A program made the position numbers and the translations under genes. A stretch of DNA of 64,000 nt from Atopobacter sp. AH10 (GTDB lineage: Bacteria > Bacillota > Bacilli > Lactobacillales > Aerococcaceae), in contig NZ_QXPZ01000031.1 of assembly GCF_003664595.1 (NCBI RefSeq), positions 25,298 through 89,297 on the forward strand, written 5' to 3'. Below, one piece after another: positions 37,113 to 46,588 of this stretch (positions within the stretch are counted from its first letter, which is position 1; every line of letters begins with the position of its first letter). The notes beneath the pieces were generated by a model. It had not been told where the DNA came from. It saw nothing but the letters and a program-made list of their open reading frames with translations, and did no database searches.

Positions 37113-37466
37113 ATGATTAACTGTCAGTGGGAAAGGTCGTCGACTGGCTGGCTTGCTTTTTCCTGTCAAGGGCATGCTTTGTTTGCCCCTTATGGAGAAG
37201 ATATAGTTTGCGCAGCAGTTAGTAGTCTCTGTATTGCAACGGTTAATTCCTTGGAAGCCTTGGTTGGGCTAGATAGTCAAGTAACCGTTCAAGCTGTGGA
37301 TGAAGGTCTACTCAAAGTCCGTTTACCAGAAAATCTTACAGAGCAGCAGGTGCATGATAGCCAACTTCTATTGGATCACTTGTATCTTGCTTTAGTACAA
37401 ATTGCCGATGAATATCCCAAACAGCTAAAGATAAGACAAACACCAGATGGAGGTGCAACATGTTAA
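37113..37466 (+). CDS. prp: Prp, cysteine protease that processes L27
   Basis: 117 residues of the Prp/YsxB family. The catalytic pair lies in [18 protein letters not shown] as H21 and C33. Prp removes the N-terminal extension of L27 in Firmicutes, which is essential for peptidyl-transfer function. The start is 3 bp past the rplU stop and has almost no ribosome site, so translation is likely coupled and low. It overlaps the rpmA start by 7 bp. Confidence 0.92.
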   Translation: MINCQWERSSTGWLAFSCQGHALFAPYGEDIVCAAVSSLCIATVNSLEALVGLDSQVTVQAVDEGLLKVRLPENLTEQQVHDSQLLLDHLYLALVQIADEYPKQLKIRQTPDGGATC

Positions 37467-37750
37467 AATTTAATTTGCAATTATTTGCGCATAAAAAAGG
37501 TGGTGGGTCAACCGCTAACGGTCGTGACTCCCAATCTAAACGTCTTGGCGCTAAACGTGCTGACGGCCAATTCGTAACAGGTGGTTCTATTCTTTTCCGC
37601 CAACGTGGAACGAAGATCCATCCAGGTCTTAACGTTGGACGTGGTGGCGATGACACTTTGTTTGCTAAAACAGACGGTGTAGTACGCTTTGAACGTTTAG
37701 GTCGTAACCGGAAGAAAGTTTCCGTTTACCCTGTTGCTCAAGAAGCTTAA
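37460..37750 (+). CDS. rpmA: 50S ribosomal protein L27 with cleavable N-terminus
   Basis: 96 residues. The N-terminus MLKFNLQLF precedes AHKKGGGST, which is the Prp cleavage motif of Firmicute L27; after processing the AHKKG tail can reach the peptidyl-transferase centre. Rest of the protein is typical L27 ([13 protein letters not shown]...[16 protein letters not shown]). The ATG lies 10 nt after TGGAGGTG, inside the end of prp. Confidence 0.98.
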   Translation: MLKFNLQLFAHKKGGGSTANGRDSQSKRLGAKRADGQFVTGGSILFRQRGTKIHPGLNVGRGGDDTLFAKTDGVVRFERLGRNRKKVSVYPVAQEA

Positions 37751-37756
37751 TGATTC

Positions 37757-37793
37757 ACTCTATCTTGCCAACATGGTGGGATAGAGTTTTTTT
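37757..37793 (+). terminator. Terminator after rpmA
   Basis: ACTCTATCTTGCC / TGGTGGGATAGAGT, loop AACA, T7 run. Confidence 0.88.
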
Positions 37794-37813
37794 GTGTAAA
37801 AAGGGAGGGAGCC

Positions 37814-38812
37814 ATGACGGATAAAAGTTACCAAGTCTTCGAAGCTTTAAAAAAGGCAAGGGAATTACTCGCCAAAGATGTGGAAGGAAATGAACTGGAG
37901 CATTTGATTGAGAGCCTTGAAAATATCGTAGAAGGAAAGGTTCAACAAATAGACCATTTACCAACAGACGAAACAGTTCGTCTAATTGAAGAAGAGTTGT
38001 CCTATTTGAAAGCTTTATCTCCAAGCCAAGAAGATTGGCGAAAAGCTGTCCAATTAGCCTACTTTCAAGTCGCAAGGGAAATGGGTCTTCAAGTGAATCA
38101 TGCCCCTACTCCTGAAGGGGTTAACGCTTTAGTCAGTCTTTTGGCTAAGGAATTGATGTCACCAATAGAGCGCCCTATTCGGGTGGCTGATCTAACTTTA
38201 GGCGGAGGTTTTTTGCTTTATTCTGTGATTCAGTCTCTAAAGGAGGATCACGAAGTTGCTGGAGATGGAGTGGAAGTCGATGAGCTATTAGTCGCTTTAG
38301 CGGAGAATGTGCGAGAGATTTTGAATTTGCCGGTCAAGGTGCACCTTCAAGATAGTTTGGAACATTTGTTATTGTCTCCTGCTGATTTGATGGTAAGCGA
38401 TCTTCCGGTGGGCTATTATCCAAAAGAAAATGTTGCAGGACGTTACCAATTACGGCGAAAAGATGGAATGAGTTATGCGCATGAATTATTGATCGAGCAG
38501 AGTATCAATTATCTTAATGAGAGCGGATGGGCTTGTTTCCTTTTGCCGATGAAGCAGTTGGATATCGAAACGATACAAAAGTTAATGCAATTTTTAAAGG
38601 GAAAAGGCTACCTCCAAGCCCTTCTTTCTTTGCCGAAGAGTTTCTTTAAAACAGAAAGCCAACAAAAGGGCATTTTGCTGATTCAAAAATCAGGAGATGG
38701 GGCTAAACAGGCTAAACCTGCCTTAATGGGGCAAATCCCAGAATTTTCAGATAAAGAACGATTAGAAGAATTTGTACATACGCTACATCAATGGCGGCAA
38801 AGTGTGTTATAG
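37814..38812 (+). CDS. YtxK-like class I SAM-dependent methyltransferase
   Basis: 332 residues: a helical N-terminal part (to about 100), then a Rossmann methyltransferase domain of the N6-adenine type. Motif I reads [15 protein letters not shown] where DNA methylases have DPAVGTGNLL, and motif IV reads SDLPVGYYP in place of NPPY. Those changes are common in this family, which sits immediately before ackA in Firmicutes and has no proven substrate. ATG follows GGGAGGGAGCC. A promoter for ackA overlaps its 3' end. Confidence 0.85.
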   Translation: MTDKSYQVFEALKKARELLAKDVEGNELEHLIESLENIVEGKVQQIDHLPTDETVRLIEEELSYLKALSPSQEDWRKAVQLAYFQVAREMGLQVNHAPTPEGVNALVSLLAKELMSPIERPIRVADLTLGGGFLLYSVIQSLKEDHEVAGDGVEVDELLVALAENVREILNLPVKVHLQDSLEHLLLSPADLMVSDLPVGYYPKENVAGRYQLRRKDGMSYAHELLIEQSINYLNESGWACFLLPMKQLDIETIQKLMQFLKGKGYLQALLSLPKSFFKTESQQKGILLIQKSGDGAKQAKPALMGQIPEFSDKERLEEFVHTLHQWRQSVL

Positions 38813-38813
38813 T
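38805..38813 (+). promoter_or_regulatory. Candidate ackA promoter
   Basis: Extended -10 TGTTATAGT spanning the methylase stop codon, 100 bp before ackA. A good -35 is not seen. Confidence 0.4.
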
Positions 38814-38912
38814 GTAATCAGAAAATCATATGACTGGATTACTTTGAAAGGTTTGAGGACGGGAATGGAAAGCCTTACACCAATCGAAGTAAAAAGAAAA
38901 GGAGCGACATTA

Positions 38913-40106
38913 ATGACCAAATCTATTGCTATCAATGCTGGATCTTCTAGCTTGAAATTTCAATTATTCCAAATGCCAGAAGAAAGAGTCATCTCAAAGG
39001 GGTTAATTGAACGTATTGGTTTACCTCTATCTCAAGTAACGATTAAATATGGGGATGATCAAAAATTCGAACTTGAAGAAGCGATCCCTAACCATGAAGT
39101 TGCTGTCGAAATTCTTTTACATCAATTGGAAGAACTTGGGATTATCCAGTCCTTTTCTGAAATTACCGGTGTAGGGCATCGTGTAGTGGCTGGTGGAGAA
39201 TTGTTTAAAGATTCTGCTCGTATGGATACAGATGAGGATATTCAAAAGATTGATGATTTGGCGGAATTTGCTCCATTACACAACAAAGCTGAAGCTGTTG
39301 CCATGCGTGCATTCAAGAAGGTATTGCCAAATGTGACAAGTGTAGCTGTTTTTGATACATCCTTCCATACAACAATGCCAGAAAAAGCTTATTTGTATTC
39401 TGTGCCTTATGAATACTATGAAAAATATGGGGCACGTCGTTATGGAGCTCATGGGACGAGTCACCGTTATGTAGCTCAACGTTGCGCAGAAATGATGGGC
39501 AAGCCAATTGAAGATTTAAAAATTGTGACCTGTCACTTAGGAAACGGCGCTTCTATTACAGCTGTTGATGGTGGGAAATCTGTTGATACTTCTATGGGCT
39601 TTACACCTTTAGCAGGTTTAACTATGGGAACCAGAGCTGGGGATGTAGATACTTCTTTGGTCTCCTTTATCATGAATAAGGAAGGTATGACCGATATTAA
39701 TGAAATGGTTGATATTTTAAACCACAAATCTGGCCTTCTAGGTTTATCAGGCGTATCCTCTGACTGCCGTGACGTACAAGCCGCTGCAGAAGAAGGGAAC
39801 CACCGTGCCCAAGTAGCCTTGGATATTTTTGTCTATAAGGTGCAAAAATATATTGGTTCATATGTAGCTGCCATGAATGGTGTAGATGCGATTGTCTTTA
39901 CAGCTGGGATCGGGGAAAATAGCTCAGTTATTCGTAAATCAGTTATCGAAGGTATCACCTGGTTCGGATGCGATATTGATGATGAATTAAATGAAAAACG
40001 TGGGCAAGACTTAGAAATTTCTACAAAAGATGCTAAGGTTAAGGTCTTCAATATTCCTACTAATGAAGAATTAATGATTGCACGGGATATCGAACGTCTA
40101 AGATAA
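38913..40106 (+). CDS. ackA: Acetate kinase
   Basis: Makes ATP from acetyl phosphate at the end of fermentation. 397 residues, starting [19 protein letters not shown] (ATG after AAAGGAG), with the active-site region [40 protein letters not shown] and [10 protein letters not shown]. All catalytic segments look intact. An earlier in-frame ATG at 38772 would overlap the methylase gene and has no ribosome site. Confidence 0.98.
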   Translation: MTKSIAINAGSSSLKFQLFQMPEERVISKGLIERIGLPLSQVTIKYGDDQKFELEEAIPNHEVAVEILLHQLEELGIIQSFSEITGVGHRVVAGGELFKDSARMDTDEDIQKIDDLAEFAPLHNKAEAVAMRAFKKVLPNVTSVAVFDTSFHTTMPEKAYLYSVPYEYYEKYGARRYGAHGTSHRYVAQRCAEMMGKPIEDLKIVTCHLGNGASITAVDGGKSVDTSMGFTPLAGLTMGTRAGDVDTSLVSFIMNKEGMTDINEMVDILNHKSGLLGLSGVSSDCRDVQAAAEEGNHRAQVALDIFVYKVQKYIGSYVAAMNGVDAIVFTAGIGENSSVIRKSVIEGITWFGCDIDDELNEKRGQDLEISTKDAKVKVFNIPTNEELMIARDIERLR

Positions 40107-40138
40107 GAAAAATTGCTAGAAGAGTAAACGAACGCAAT

Positions 40139-40178
40139 AAAAAGGGCGCCTTACTTATTGGAGTAGGGCGCCCTTTTT
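40139..40178 (+). terminator. Terminator after ackA
   Basis: AAAGGGCGCC...ACT / AGT...GGGCGCCCTTTTT, strong GC-rich hairpin with T5. Confidence 0.9.
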
Positions 40179-40228
40179 ATAAATAGGACAATAATATAGA
40201 AATAAGCTTTTAGAAAGTGACGAGCTCG

Positions 40229-40675
40229 TTATGGTTTTCTAACGATTAGAACATCGCAGTCTGCGTTACGAATAACATAATCAGAGACAGAACCGATGAG
40301 AAGACGTTCAACAGCGTTTAAACCTGTAGCACCCATCATGATCAAGTCGCAATTATAGCGCTTTGGCAAGTCTTTGGAAATAACAGTTTTTGGTGAGCCA
40401 TACTCGATAACTGTTTCGAGATGATCAACGCCATGATCTTTGGCGTATTGTTTATATTCATCAAAGACGCTCTTGGTTTGACGTAGGACCTCACCAGTAA
40501 AATCTCCATCAAATCCTGTTGGTGTTTGGAGTGAACGTGTATCAATAACGTGAGCTAGAACAAGATCACGAGGCCTTCCATCTTCTTTAGCAGCAACGAC
40601 AGCTTTTTTAAAGGCTAAATAGGCTTCTTCTGACCCATCGACTGGGACAAGTATATGTTGATATTGTGGTAACAT
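40229..40675 (-). CDS. Universal stress protein (UspA family)
   Basis: 148 residues. HILVPVDGSEEAYLAFKKA at the N-terminus and the ATP-binding pattern GATGLNAVERLLIGSVSDYV near the C-terminus (G-x2-G-x9-GS). Presence of the latter places it in the ATP-binding UspA/UspFG-type group. Role in stress survival is known only in general terms. Start ATG preceded by AGGGAGGGATCCTC on the minus strand. Own promoter. Confidence 0.93.
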   Translation of the reverse strand: MLPQYQHILVPVDGSEEAYLAFKKAVVAAKEDGRPRDLVLAHVIDTRSLQTPTGFDGDFTGEVLRQTKSVFDEYKQYAKDHGVDHLETVIEYGSPKTVISKDLPKRYNCDLIMMGATGLNAVERLLIGSVSDYVIRNADCDVLIVRKP

Positions 40676-40713
40676 GAGGATCCCTCCCTTGATTATAACG
40701 TTTCCTTAATTTC

Positions 40714-40722
40714 ATTATAGCA
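40714..40722 (-). promoter_or_regulatory. Promoter of universal stress protein gene
   Basis: Minus-strand extended -10 TGCTATAAT about 40 bp before the start. No good -35. Confidence 0.55.
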
Positions 40723-40941
40723 CATTTATGAGATAAGAGTTTATTTTTTTAGAGATTTATCTGCTGGATGGCTCATTCCAGCAAAAGTATAAAAGGGGAT
40801 AAAGAGAATTGAAATATTGAATGAGTAGCTATAATAGGGATACTTCTTAGGATGAGGGGATTTAAGCGTAATGGTGAAGGGATAAGTCTACAAAGCTACT
40901 TGGTCTATTTTCTTGTTCCATGTATAATACGCAAAAAAAGA

Positions 40942-40992
40942 GAAAAGCCTGTCTAGCCGATTCTTGAATAAAAGAAAGGGTATAGGCTTTTC
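40942..40992 (-). terminator. Terminator of SGNH hydrolase gene
   Basis: AGAAAAGCCT and AGGCTTTTCT pair around a long loop; on the minus strand TCTTTTTTT follows. The gap 40676-41002 otherwise has no gene. Confidence 0.6.
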
Positions 40993-41002
40993 TAAATTTA
41001 AA

Positions 41003-41620
41003 TTATTCAGCTAGGAAATTTTCCTTTAGGCATTTAGCGATAGCTGCGGCATAAAGATTGTAGCCTGCTTCACCAAAGTGTAAGCCATCATCTAAATTCC
41101 CCTTGAGTATTTCAGGAAAATTAGGATGAGTAATGAATTCTTCATAGAGATCGATGACGGGAATTTTTCGTATCTTTCCAATATCAAGAATAACTTTTCT
41201 ATAGCGTTGAATACGTTCATTAGTTCGCTTACCAACTTGTTTCTTTTCATCTACTGGAGGAGGAGTGATTAAAATAGCTCGTTCATCGCCTAAAAGGTCT
41301 AACATTTCTAGTAGAGTTTGTTTAAAACTTTCAATTGGTACATTGTGATGAAAAGAGGAGTCGTTTGTCCCGAATAGGAAAGTGACAACATCTGGATGGT
41401 GACTCAAGACATCATTCTTGTAACGTTTCTTGGCCATAAGAATATCGTCCCCAGATACACCAGCATTAATCCAGTTGAGTTCTGGGATCAGTTGACTCAA
41501 TTTTTGAGTTAAAACGGGACTGCTTTGGTCTTCATAGCGATAGGTTAAACTATCTCCAAATGTCACTACGGTTAAGTCCTTGGATGAAAATAAATCGTTA
41601 AATAAAGAGCGTATACCCAT
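41003..41620 (-). CDS. SGNH/GDSL-type esterase, cytoplasmic
   Basis: 205 residues. Block I FGDSLTYRYEDQ gives the nucleophile S24, block III is GTND, and block V is DGLHFGEAGY with the catalytic Asp-x-x-His. No signal peptide, so it acts in the cytoplasm on an ester that cannot be named from sequence. Start taken at 41620 after AGGAGG; a longer reading from 41689 gives a hydrophobic start but overlaps a direct repeat and has no ribosome site. Confidence 0.88.
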   Translation of the reverse strand: MGIRSLFNDLFSSKDLTVVTFGDSLTYRYEDQSSPVLTQKLSQLIPELNWINAGVSGDDILMAKKRYKNDVLSHHPDVVTFLFGTNDSSFHHNVPIESFKQTLLEMLDLLGDERAILITPPPVDEKKQVGKRTNERIQRYRKVILDIGKIRKIPVIDLYEEFITHPNFPEILKGNLDDGLHFGEAGYNLYAAAIAKCLKENFLAE

Positions 41621-41643
41621 GAGAATCCTCCTAGATTTTTGCC

Positions 41644-41724
41644 AAGCTACCCAAATGCATATAAAGGCTAGGATTTGTGCATAGAGCAACTGTCACCTTT
41701 TCAAAAGCTACCCAAATGCATATA
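41644..41724 (+). repeat. 20-bp direct repeat, two copies 61 bp apart
   Basis: AAGCTACCCAAATGCATATA at 41644-41663 and 41705-41724, just upstream of the SGNH gene (minus strand). It includes the palindrome ATGCAT. Could be operator-like or a plain duplication. Confidence 0.8.
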
Positions 41725-41792
41725 GAGGGTAGAGGGAGCTTCTACGAGTTATTATACCGAATTTTTAGCTGATCGAAAAGCTAAAGAGAAGC

Positions 41793-41819
41793 AAAAAAAC
41801 TACTAGCCGAAGCTAGTAG
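41793..41819 (-). terminator. Terminator of 6S RNA
   Basis: Minus strand CTACTAGC / GCTAGTAG hairpin, loop TTCG, followed by T7. Confidence 0.9.
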
Positions 41820-41834
41820 CTAAAAGTTTGCACT

Positions 41835-42032
41835 TTATTATAGATTTCCGATGATGCCGTGTCATGCATCCTTTGAGTTTGAACCCGCAAATTAGCAGGT
41901 GGGCTTCTTGGACAGATCGGCTAACTTCCATGTGATGTGGCATGTTATTCTATCTCACACATAGAATCCCTAGAGTAAAAATAATTGTTCGGTCAACACT
42001 GATAGGACGCCACGAACATCTCAGATCTCTAC
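41835..42032 (-). ncRNA. ssrS: 6S RNA (SsrS)
   Basis: About 200 nt on the minus strand. The closing stem pairs AGATCTGAGATG at the 5' end with CATCATCGGAAATCT at the 3' end. Internal landmarks match the 6S family: GATGTTCGTGG after the 5' strand, CCGATCTGTCCAAGAAGCC in the middle and GGGTTCAA near the 3' side, in the same order as in E. coli 6S RNA. It binds RNA polymerase holoenzyme as a promoter mimic in stationary phase. It has its own promoter and terminator. The location next to rarA fits known Firmicute 6S loci. Confidence 0.87.
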
Positions 42033-42038
42033 ACTCTT

Positions 42039-42067
42039 ATACTAGCATAATGAAATCGCTTTTTCAA
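42039..42067 (-). promoter_or_regulatory. 6S RNA promoter
   Basis: Minus strand TTGAAA, 17-bp spacer ending TGC, TAGTAT (extended -10); start near 42032. Confidence 0.75.
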
Positions 42068-42258
42068 TAAAAAATAGCAAATTAAGGCGCCTAGAGGATA
42101 TTTTTTTAAAAATTTAAAGGATATTGTGGGCATGGAGTAAGGAAATTTTCCCAAAGCTTTTAAGCTGATCCCTTCATGTAGGAGCAGAATATAGACCTTT
42201 AGGAAGTCAAGTCATTTAAGTGAACATTAGGGTGAAAAAATCTAGCATAGAAAGATTT

Positions 42259-43545
42259 CTATGAGCGACGAGGATGTGATGATTCAGATGAGAACTTATC
42301 CAATTGTTGCTTGAGAGCATTTTCGTATTTGCTATTTTCTACTGGGATGAAATAGCTGGTACCCAATAGGTCTTTTGGAAGGTAGTTTTGTTTGACATAA
42401 TGACCGGGATAATCATGAGGGAAGAGATAACCAACACCATGATTGAGTTCCTTAGCGCCAGAATAGTGGCTGTCTTTTAATAGATCAGGTACGGATTTAC
42501 CTTTTCCACGTCTGACATCGGCTAAGGCAGCATCGATGGCTTTAATGGCAGAGTTTGATTTAGGGGAAAGGGATAGGTCTATGACGGCATGAGCTAGAGG
42601 GATACGGGCTTCAGGGAATCCTAATTTCAGTGCTGCTTCTACTGCTGCAACAGTTCTTTGGCAAGCAGCAGGATTACCAAAGTTAATGTCTTCGTAGGCG
42701 ATGACTAAAAGACGTCTAGTGATAGTGACTAATTCCCCAGCTTCAACAAGCCGTGCCAGATAATGTAGGGCAGCATGAACATCAGAACCACGAATGGATT
42801 TTTGAAAAGCAGAGATCACATCATAGTGACTATCTCCAGAGGCATCATGGCTGATAGCTTTTCTTTGCAAACATTCTTCCATTACTTCTAAGCTTAAGTG
42901 GATGACACCATTTGAATCTGGAAGTGTGGATAGGCTAGCTAATTCTAAAGCGTTATAGCTACTACGTAAATCTCCATTAGACGCCGAGCATAATAATTGT
43001 CTAGCTAGAGGGTCAAGTTTGATAGCTAGTTGCCCCAAGCCTTTGTCCTTGTCCTTTAAGGCACGGTCTATGGCCTTGCCTATATCAGACGGAGTGAGTG
43101 GGTAAAGTTCAAATATTTGTGTTCTTGAGCGGATGGCTGGATGGATGCTTATATAGGGATTTTCAGTCGTAGCACCAATCAAGATAATAGAGCCACTTTC
43201 TAAAAGGGGGAGTAAGAAGTCTTGTTTCCCCCTGTCCAGGCGATGGATTTCGTCCAATAATAAGACAACTTGACCACTGAGTTTAGCTTCTTTTGCCACT
43301 TCTTGGAGATCTTTTTTACTGTCTGTTGCTGCATTAAGCATTCGGAAGGGTAAATGTGTTGATCCCGCTATGGCTTGAGCAATGGAAGTTTTTCCAATTC
43401 CAGGTTGACCATATAATATCATGGATTGAAGTCGCTTCGATTTGACCATTCGTGTAATTATTTTATTTTCGCCTACTAAATGTTCTTGACCGATAATATC
43501 TTCTAAACGTTCTGGTCGTAGGCGAAAGGCTAAAGGTCTAACCAT
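42259..43545 (-). CDS. rarA: Replication-associated recombination protein RarA (MgsA)
   Basis: AAA+ clamp-loader-like ATPase that acts at stalled replication forks. 428 residues: RPERLEDIIGQEHLVGE opening, Walker A GQPGIGKT (about residues 44-51), Walker B VVLLLDEIHRLDRGKQD, sensor region IGATTENPYISIHPAIRSR, and the C-terminal tetramerisation domain with DVHAALHYLARLVEAGE. Start chosen at 43545 after GGGAG. Single gene, divergent from the desulfurase operon. Confidence 0.95.
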   Translation of the reverse strand: MVRPLAFRLRPERLEDIIGQEHLVGENKIITRMVKSKRLQSMILYGQPGIGKTSIAQAIAGSTHLPFRMLNAATDSKKDLQEVAKEAKLSGQVVLLLDEIHRLDRGKQDFLLPLLESGSIILIGATTENPYISIHPAIRSRTQIFELYPLTPSDIGKAIDRALKDKDKGLGQLAIKLDPLARQLLCSASNGDLRSSYNALELASLSTLPDSNGVIHLSLEVMEECLQRKAISHDASGDSHYDVISAFQKSIRGSDVHAALHYLARLVEAGELVTITRRLLVIAYEDINFGNPAACQRTVAAVEAALKLGFPEARIPLAHAVIDLSLSPKSNSAIKAIDAALADVRRGKGKSVPDLLKDSHYSGAKELNHGVGYLFPHDYPGHYVKQNYLPKDLLGTSYFIPVENSKYENALKQQLDKFSSESSHPRRS

Positions 43546-43648
43546 ATAATCTCCCTTTCCGTTCATTTTTTGGTGTAAATTCGTTATAATATGATTGTTT
43601 ACGTGTTTATTTTAACATAAATAAATTGATTTTCTGAGGAGGGCTAGC

Positions 43649-44770
43649 ATGATTTATTTAGATAATGCAGCAACAACTTCCATAGATCCAAGCACTTTAG
43701 ACCTGATCCAAGAAAGTTTAAAGAAGGATTGGGCTAATCCATCGGCAACTTATCAAGAAGGGCAACATGTGGCAGAAAAACTGCGTCAAGCTCGTGAAAA
43801 GCTGGCGAAAATTTTGGCGGTAGACCCTCATGAAATTATTTTCACTTCAGGGGCGACAGAAGGAACGAATGCTGTTTTTTACCAGGTGGCTAAGCAGTAT
43901 AAGTCGGGGCATGTAATTACTTCTAATGTTGAACATTCCTGTGTTAGAGCTAATGCAGAACGTTTGGCATCACTAGGCTTTGAGGTGACTTATCTGCCGG
44001 TGAACGAGGAAGGAATCATCACTTCTGAACAAGTTCAGGCAGCTTTAAGGGAGGATACGCGCTTAGTTTCCTTGATGACGGTCAATAATGAAACAGGGGT
44101 TATTTTCCCTATTCGTGAAATTGGAGAAATTTTAGCCGAACACCCTTGCTACTTTCATACGGATGCGGTTCAGTCTGTTTCAACAGTTGATTGGGATTTT
44201 GAGGGATGGCATGTTGATTTTGCTACTTTTTCTGCTCATAAATTTCGTGCGCCAAAGGGTGTAGGGATCTTATATGTCAAGGATCCGGCACGATTTAGCT
44301 CTCTTTTAGTTGGGGGAGGTCAAGAAAGTGGTCACCGCGCTGGTACGGAGAATGTTCCCTATATTGTAGGGATGGCGCATAGCTTAGAAATTACCAGAGC
44401 ACATTTAAAAGATCACCGTGAAAATTATCAAGCCTTAACAGACTATCTTTTGGAAAAAATGGATGAGCAGGGAATTCGCTATCGGGTAAATGGATCGAGA
44501 AGCGCTCATTCTCCACATATCCTGAATCTTTATCTGCCAGGTAAAGAAGCTAGTCAATGGTTGATTTTGGCTGATTTAGCGGGTATTATGATTTCTGCTG
44601 GTTCAGCTTGTTCAGCTGGAAGTTTAAAACCAAGTCCAGTTTTGACTGCCATGTTTGGAGAAGGTGACGAACGCTTATTATCTTCCGTCAGGATATCTTT
44701 TGGTTTAGAAACAAGTAGAGAAGATTTGGATCACTTGATTGATGTTTTTAAAAAAGGTCAAAGAAGTTAA
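43649..44770 (+). CDS. Cysteine desulfurase (DUF1831-linked)
   Basis: PLP enzyme related to IscS/NifS. 373 residues: MIYLDNAATTSIDPS opening, PLP lysine in SAHKFRAPKGVG, catalytic cysteine in SAGSACSAGSLKPS. ATG follows GAGGAGGG. In many Lactobacillales this desulfurase is followed by a DUF1831 gene and mnmA and supplies sulfur for 2-thiouridine; here mnmA is 5 kb further on. It differs clearly from the thiI-linked paralogue at 17823. Confidence 0.93.
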   Translation: MIYLDNAATTSIDPSTLDLIQESLKKDWANPSATYQEGQHVAEKLRQAREKLAKILAVDPHEIIFTSGATEGTNAVFYQVAKQYKSGHVITSNVEHSCVRANAERLASLGFEVTYLPVNEEGIITSEQVQAALREDTRLVSLMTVNNETGVIFPIREIGEILAEHPCYFHTDAVQSVSTVDWDFEGWHVDFATFSAHKFRAPKGVGILYVKDPARFSSLLVGGGQESGHRAGTENVPYIVGMAHSLEITRAHLKDHRENYQALTDYLLEKMDEQGIRYRVNGSRSAHSPHILNLYLPGKEASQWLILADLAGIMISAGSACSAGSLKPSPVLTAMFGEGDERLLSSVRISFGLETSREDLDHLIDVFKKGQRS

Positions 44771-44808
44771 TGTTTTATTGTTCATGAGATAAGAATGGAG
44801 GTTTTAAA

Positions 44809-45171
44809 ATGGCGATTGGGACACAGGCTCAAATTAAAGGGATAGATAGAATTTATGCTATTCATCCAGATTGTAAGAAATATACATTAAGAGATAATGG
44901 TTTTACCCCATTGAAAAATGGACGATTTGAATTTTTGAGAAATTTAGATACACCTAATAGCGAAAAAAGAGGCTTGCAGTTAAGAGCTTATGTGGATTTA
45001 ACGAGTCAACGCTTATCTTTATCTGTAGTTGGACCGGATAAATTACGGGAACTGAATTTAGCAAAGTTAGCCAATCCAGAAATGGCGATGGAAAAACTTC
45101 GCTTTATATTAGAGAATTTTGAAGCAGCGCATATTTTGCGAGTGGTAGAGAAGAAAGAAGAAGGGAACTAG
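44809..45171 (+). CDS. DUF1831 family protein
   Basis: 120-residue soluble protein: MAIGTQAQIKGIDRIYAIHP... with the LRDNGFTPLKNGRFEFLRNLD segment of the family. Function unknown; constant association with cysteine desulfurase suggests a role in tRNA thiolation or sulfur transfer. ATG follows GGAGG, 38 bp after the desulfurase stop, so same operon. Confidence 0.87.
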   Translation: MAIGTQAQIKGIDRIYAIHPDCKKYTLRDNGFTPLKNGRFEFLRNLDTPNSEKRGLQLRAYVDLTSQRLSLSVVGPDKLRELNLAKLANPEMAMEKLRFILENFEAAHILRVVEKKEEGN

Positions 45172-45174
45172 CCA

Positions 45175-46524
45175 GTGACTTTAGACATGACCAAGGGCAA
45201 GCCCTTAAAATTGTTGTTATCTTTTGCCATTCCGCTTTTGTTGGGAAATGTCTTTCAGCAAATCTACAATATGGCAGATACTTTTATTGTAGGGCGAACA
45301 TTGGGTGTACATGCTTTAGCTGGTGTCGGAGCTGCTGGGAGTTTGATGTTCCTTATTATGGGCTTTATACAAGGTGTATCGAGTGGCTTAGCAGTGCCAC
45401 TTGCTCAAGCCTATGGAGCGAAAGATTATCCACGTTTACGAAGGAGCTTTGCCTTAAATATCCTTGTTTCTTTAGTTGTTTCGGTCTTAATGACTATTTT
45501 CTCGCTCACGCAAACAAGAAATTTGTTGGACTTGATGGGGACACCAAAAGAAATCTACCAAGAAGCCTTTAATTATATCCATGTGATCTTTGCGGGTTTA
45601 ATCCTTTTTGCCATTTTAAATGGGGGGCTAAATTGCTTAAGAGCTTTAGGGGATAGTCGGATGCCTTTGATCTTTTTGATCATGACGTCATTAGTTAATG
45701 TCGTATTAGATATCACTTTCATTCTTGCGCTAGGGATGGGGGTTGAGGGAGCAGCTTATGCCACTTTGGCTTCCGTTTTTCTAGCAGATGTGATGATTTT
45801 CTTTTATATAGGTAAAAAGGTCAAGATACTTCTCCCTAAAAAAGAAGATTGGCGTATTCGTCAAAAGGAACTTAGTCGGCATTTAACAATAGGTCTACCC
45901 ATTGGTTTCCAAAGTTCCATTATTGCCATAGGGGCAATTATCTTACAAACAGCTTTGAATGGTTTAGGAGCAGATGTTGTCGCAGCTTATACGACAGTTT
46001 CAAAGATTGAACAGTTAGGGATCCAAATTTTGATGAGTTTTGGCATGACCATGGCCACTTATATTGGGCAAAATTATGGCGCTAAAAAATACGAAAGAAT
46101 GTGGGCTGGGGTAACGACAGGGGTCAAGATTTCTTTAGTCATGTCCTGGCTAATGGGAGGATTCTTTTACTTATTAGCTGATCGCTTAGTTGGACTCTTT
46201 ATTACAGGAGAGCATCCGCATATTTTAGCGCTAGGCCGTCAGTATTTTCACGTGACTGTCTTTTTCTACTCTTTTTTAGCTTTGCTTTTTATTTACCGCT
46301 ATACGATCCAAGGTTTGGGGCACAGCCTAGTGCCAACTTTTGCTGGGATATTAGAGTTGTGTACACGTACTTTTAGTGCCTGGGTGCTTATTCCACGTTT
46401 TGGCTTTTTAGGGGGAATATTGGCGGCTCCTTTGTCTTGGATAATGGCTTTATTGCCAGTTTCTATCACTTACTACTATAGTAGAAGGCATTTAAGATCA
46501 AAGGAAAAACACAAAAGTCGTTGA
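45175..46524 (+). CDS. MATE family efflux transporter
   Basis: 449 residues with twelve membrane segments in two similar halves. N-terminal motif LLLSFAIPLLLGNVFQQIYNMADTFIVGRTLG and the middle PIGFQSSIIAIGAIILQTALNGLG are typical of the DinF/NorM-like branch. Cation-coupled drug or metabolite export; substrate unknown. GTG start 3 bp after the DUF1831 stop, preceded by AAGGGA. The pyrF promoter overlaps its stop codon. Confidence 0.93.
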   Translation: MTLDMTKGKPLKLLLSFAIPLLLGNVFQQIYNMADTFIVGRTLGVHALAGVGAAGSLMFLIMGFIQGVSSGLAVPLAQAYGAKDYPRLRRSFALNILVSLVVSVLMTIFSLTQTRNLLDLMGTPKEIYQEAFNYIHVIFAGLILFAILNGGLNCLRALGDSRMPLIFLIMTSLVNVVLDITFILALGMGVEGAAYATLASVFLADVMIFFYIGKKVKILLPKKEDWRIRQKELSRHLTIGLPIGFQSSIIAIGAIILQTALNGLGADVVAAYTTVSKIEQLGIQILMSFGMTMATYIGQNYGAKKYERMWAGVTTGVKISLVMSWLMGGFFYLLADRLVGLFITGEHPHILALGRQYFHVTVFFYSFLALLFIYRYTIQGLGHSLVPTFAGILELCTRTFSAWVLIPRFGFLGGILAAPLSWIMALLPVSITYYYSRRHLRSKEKHKSR

Positions 46525-46549
46525 CAAGTTGATAAAGTTTCGCTAGACT
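46521..46549 (+). promoter_or_regulatory. pyrFE promoter
   Basis: TTGACA, 17-bp spacer, TAGACT, overlapping the end of the MATE gene. Start near 46556. Confidence 0.78.
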
Positions 46550-46588
46550 AGCACTGATGAATTGATACAGTGTAACATTTCTTTAACA

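Noticed and set aside
41821..42030. T-box or riboswitch interpretation of the structured gap between SGNH gene and rarA
   Set aside because: It has its own promoter and terminator, is not followed by a fitting gene in frame, and the sequence landmarks match 6S RNA.
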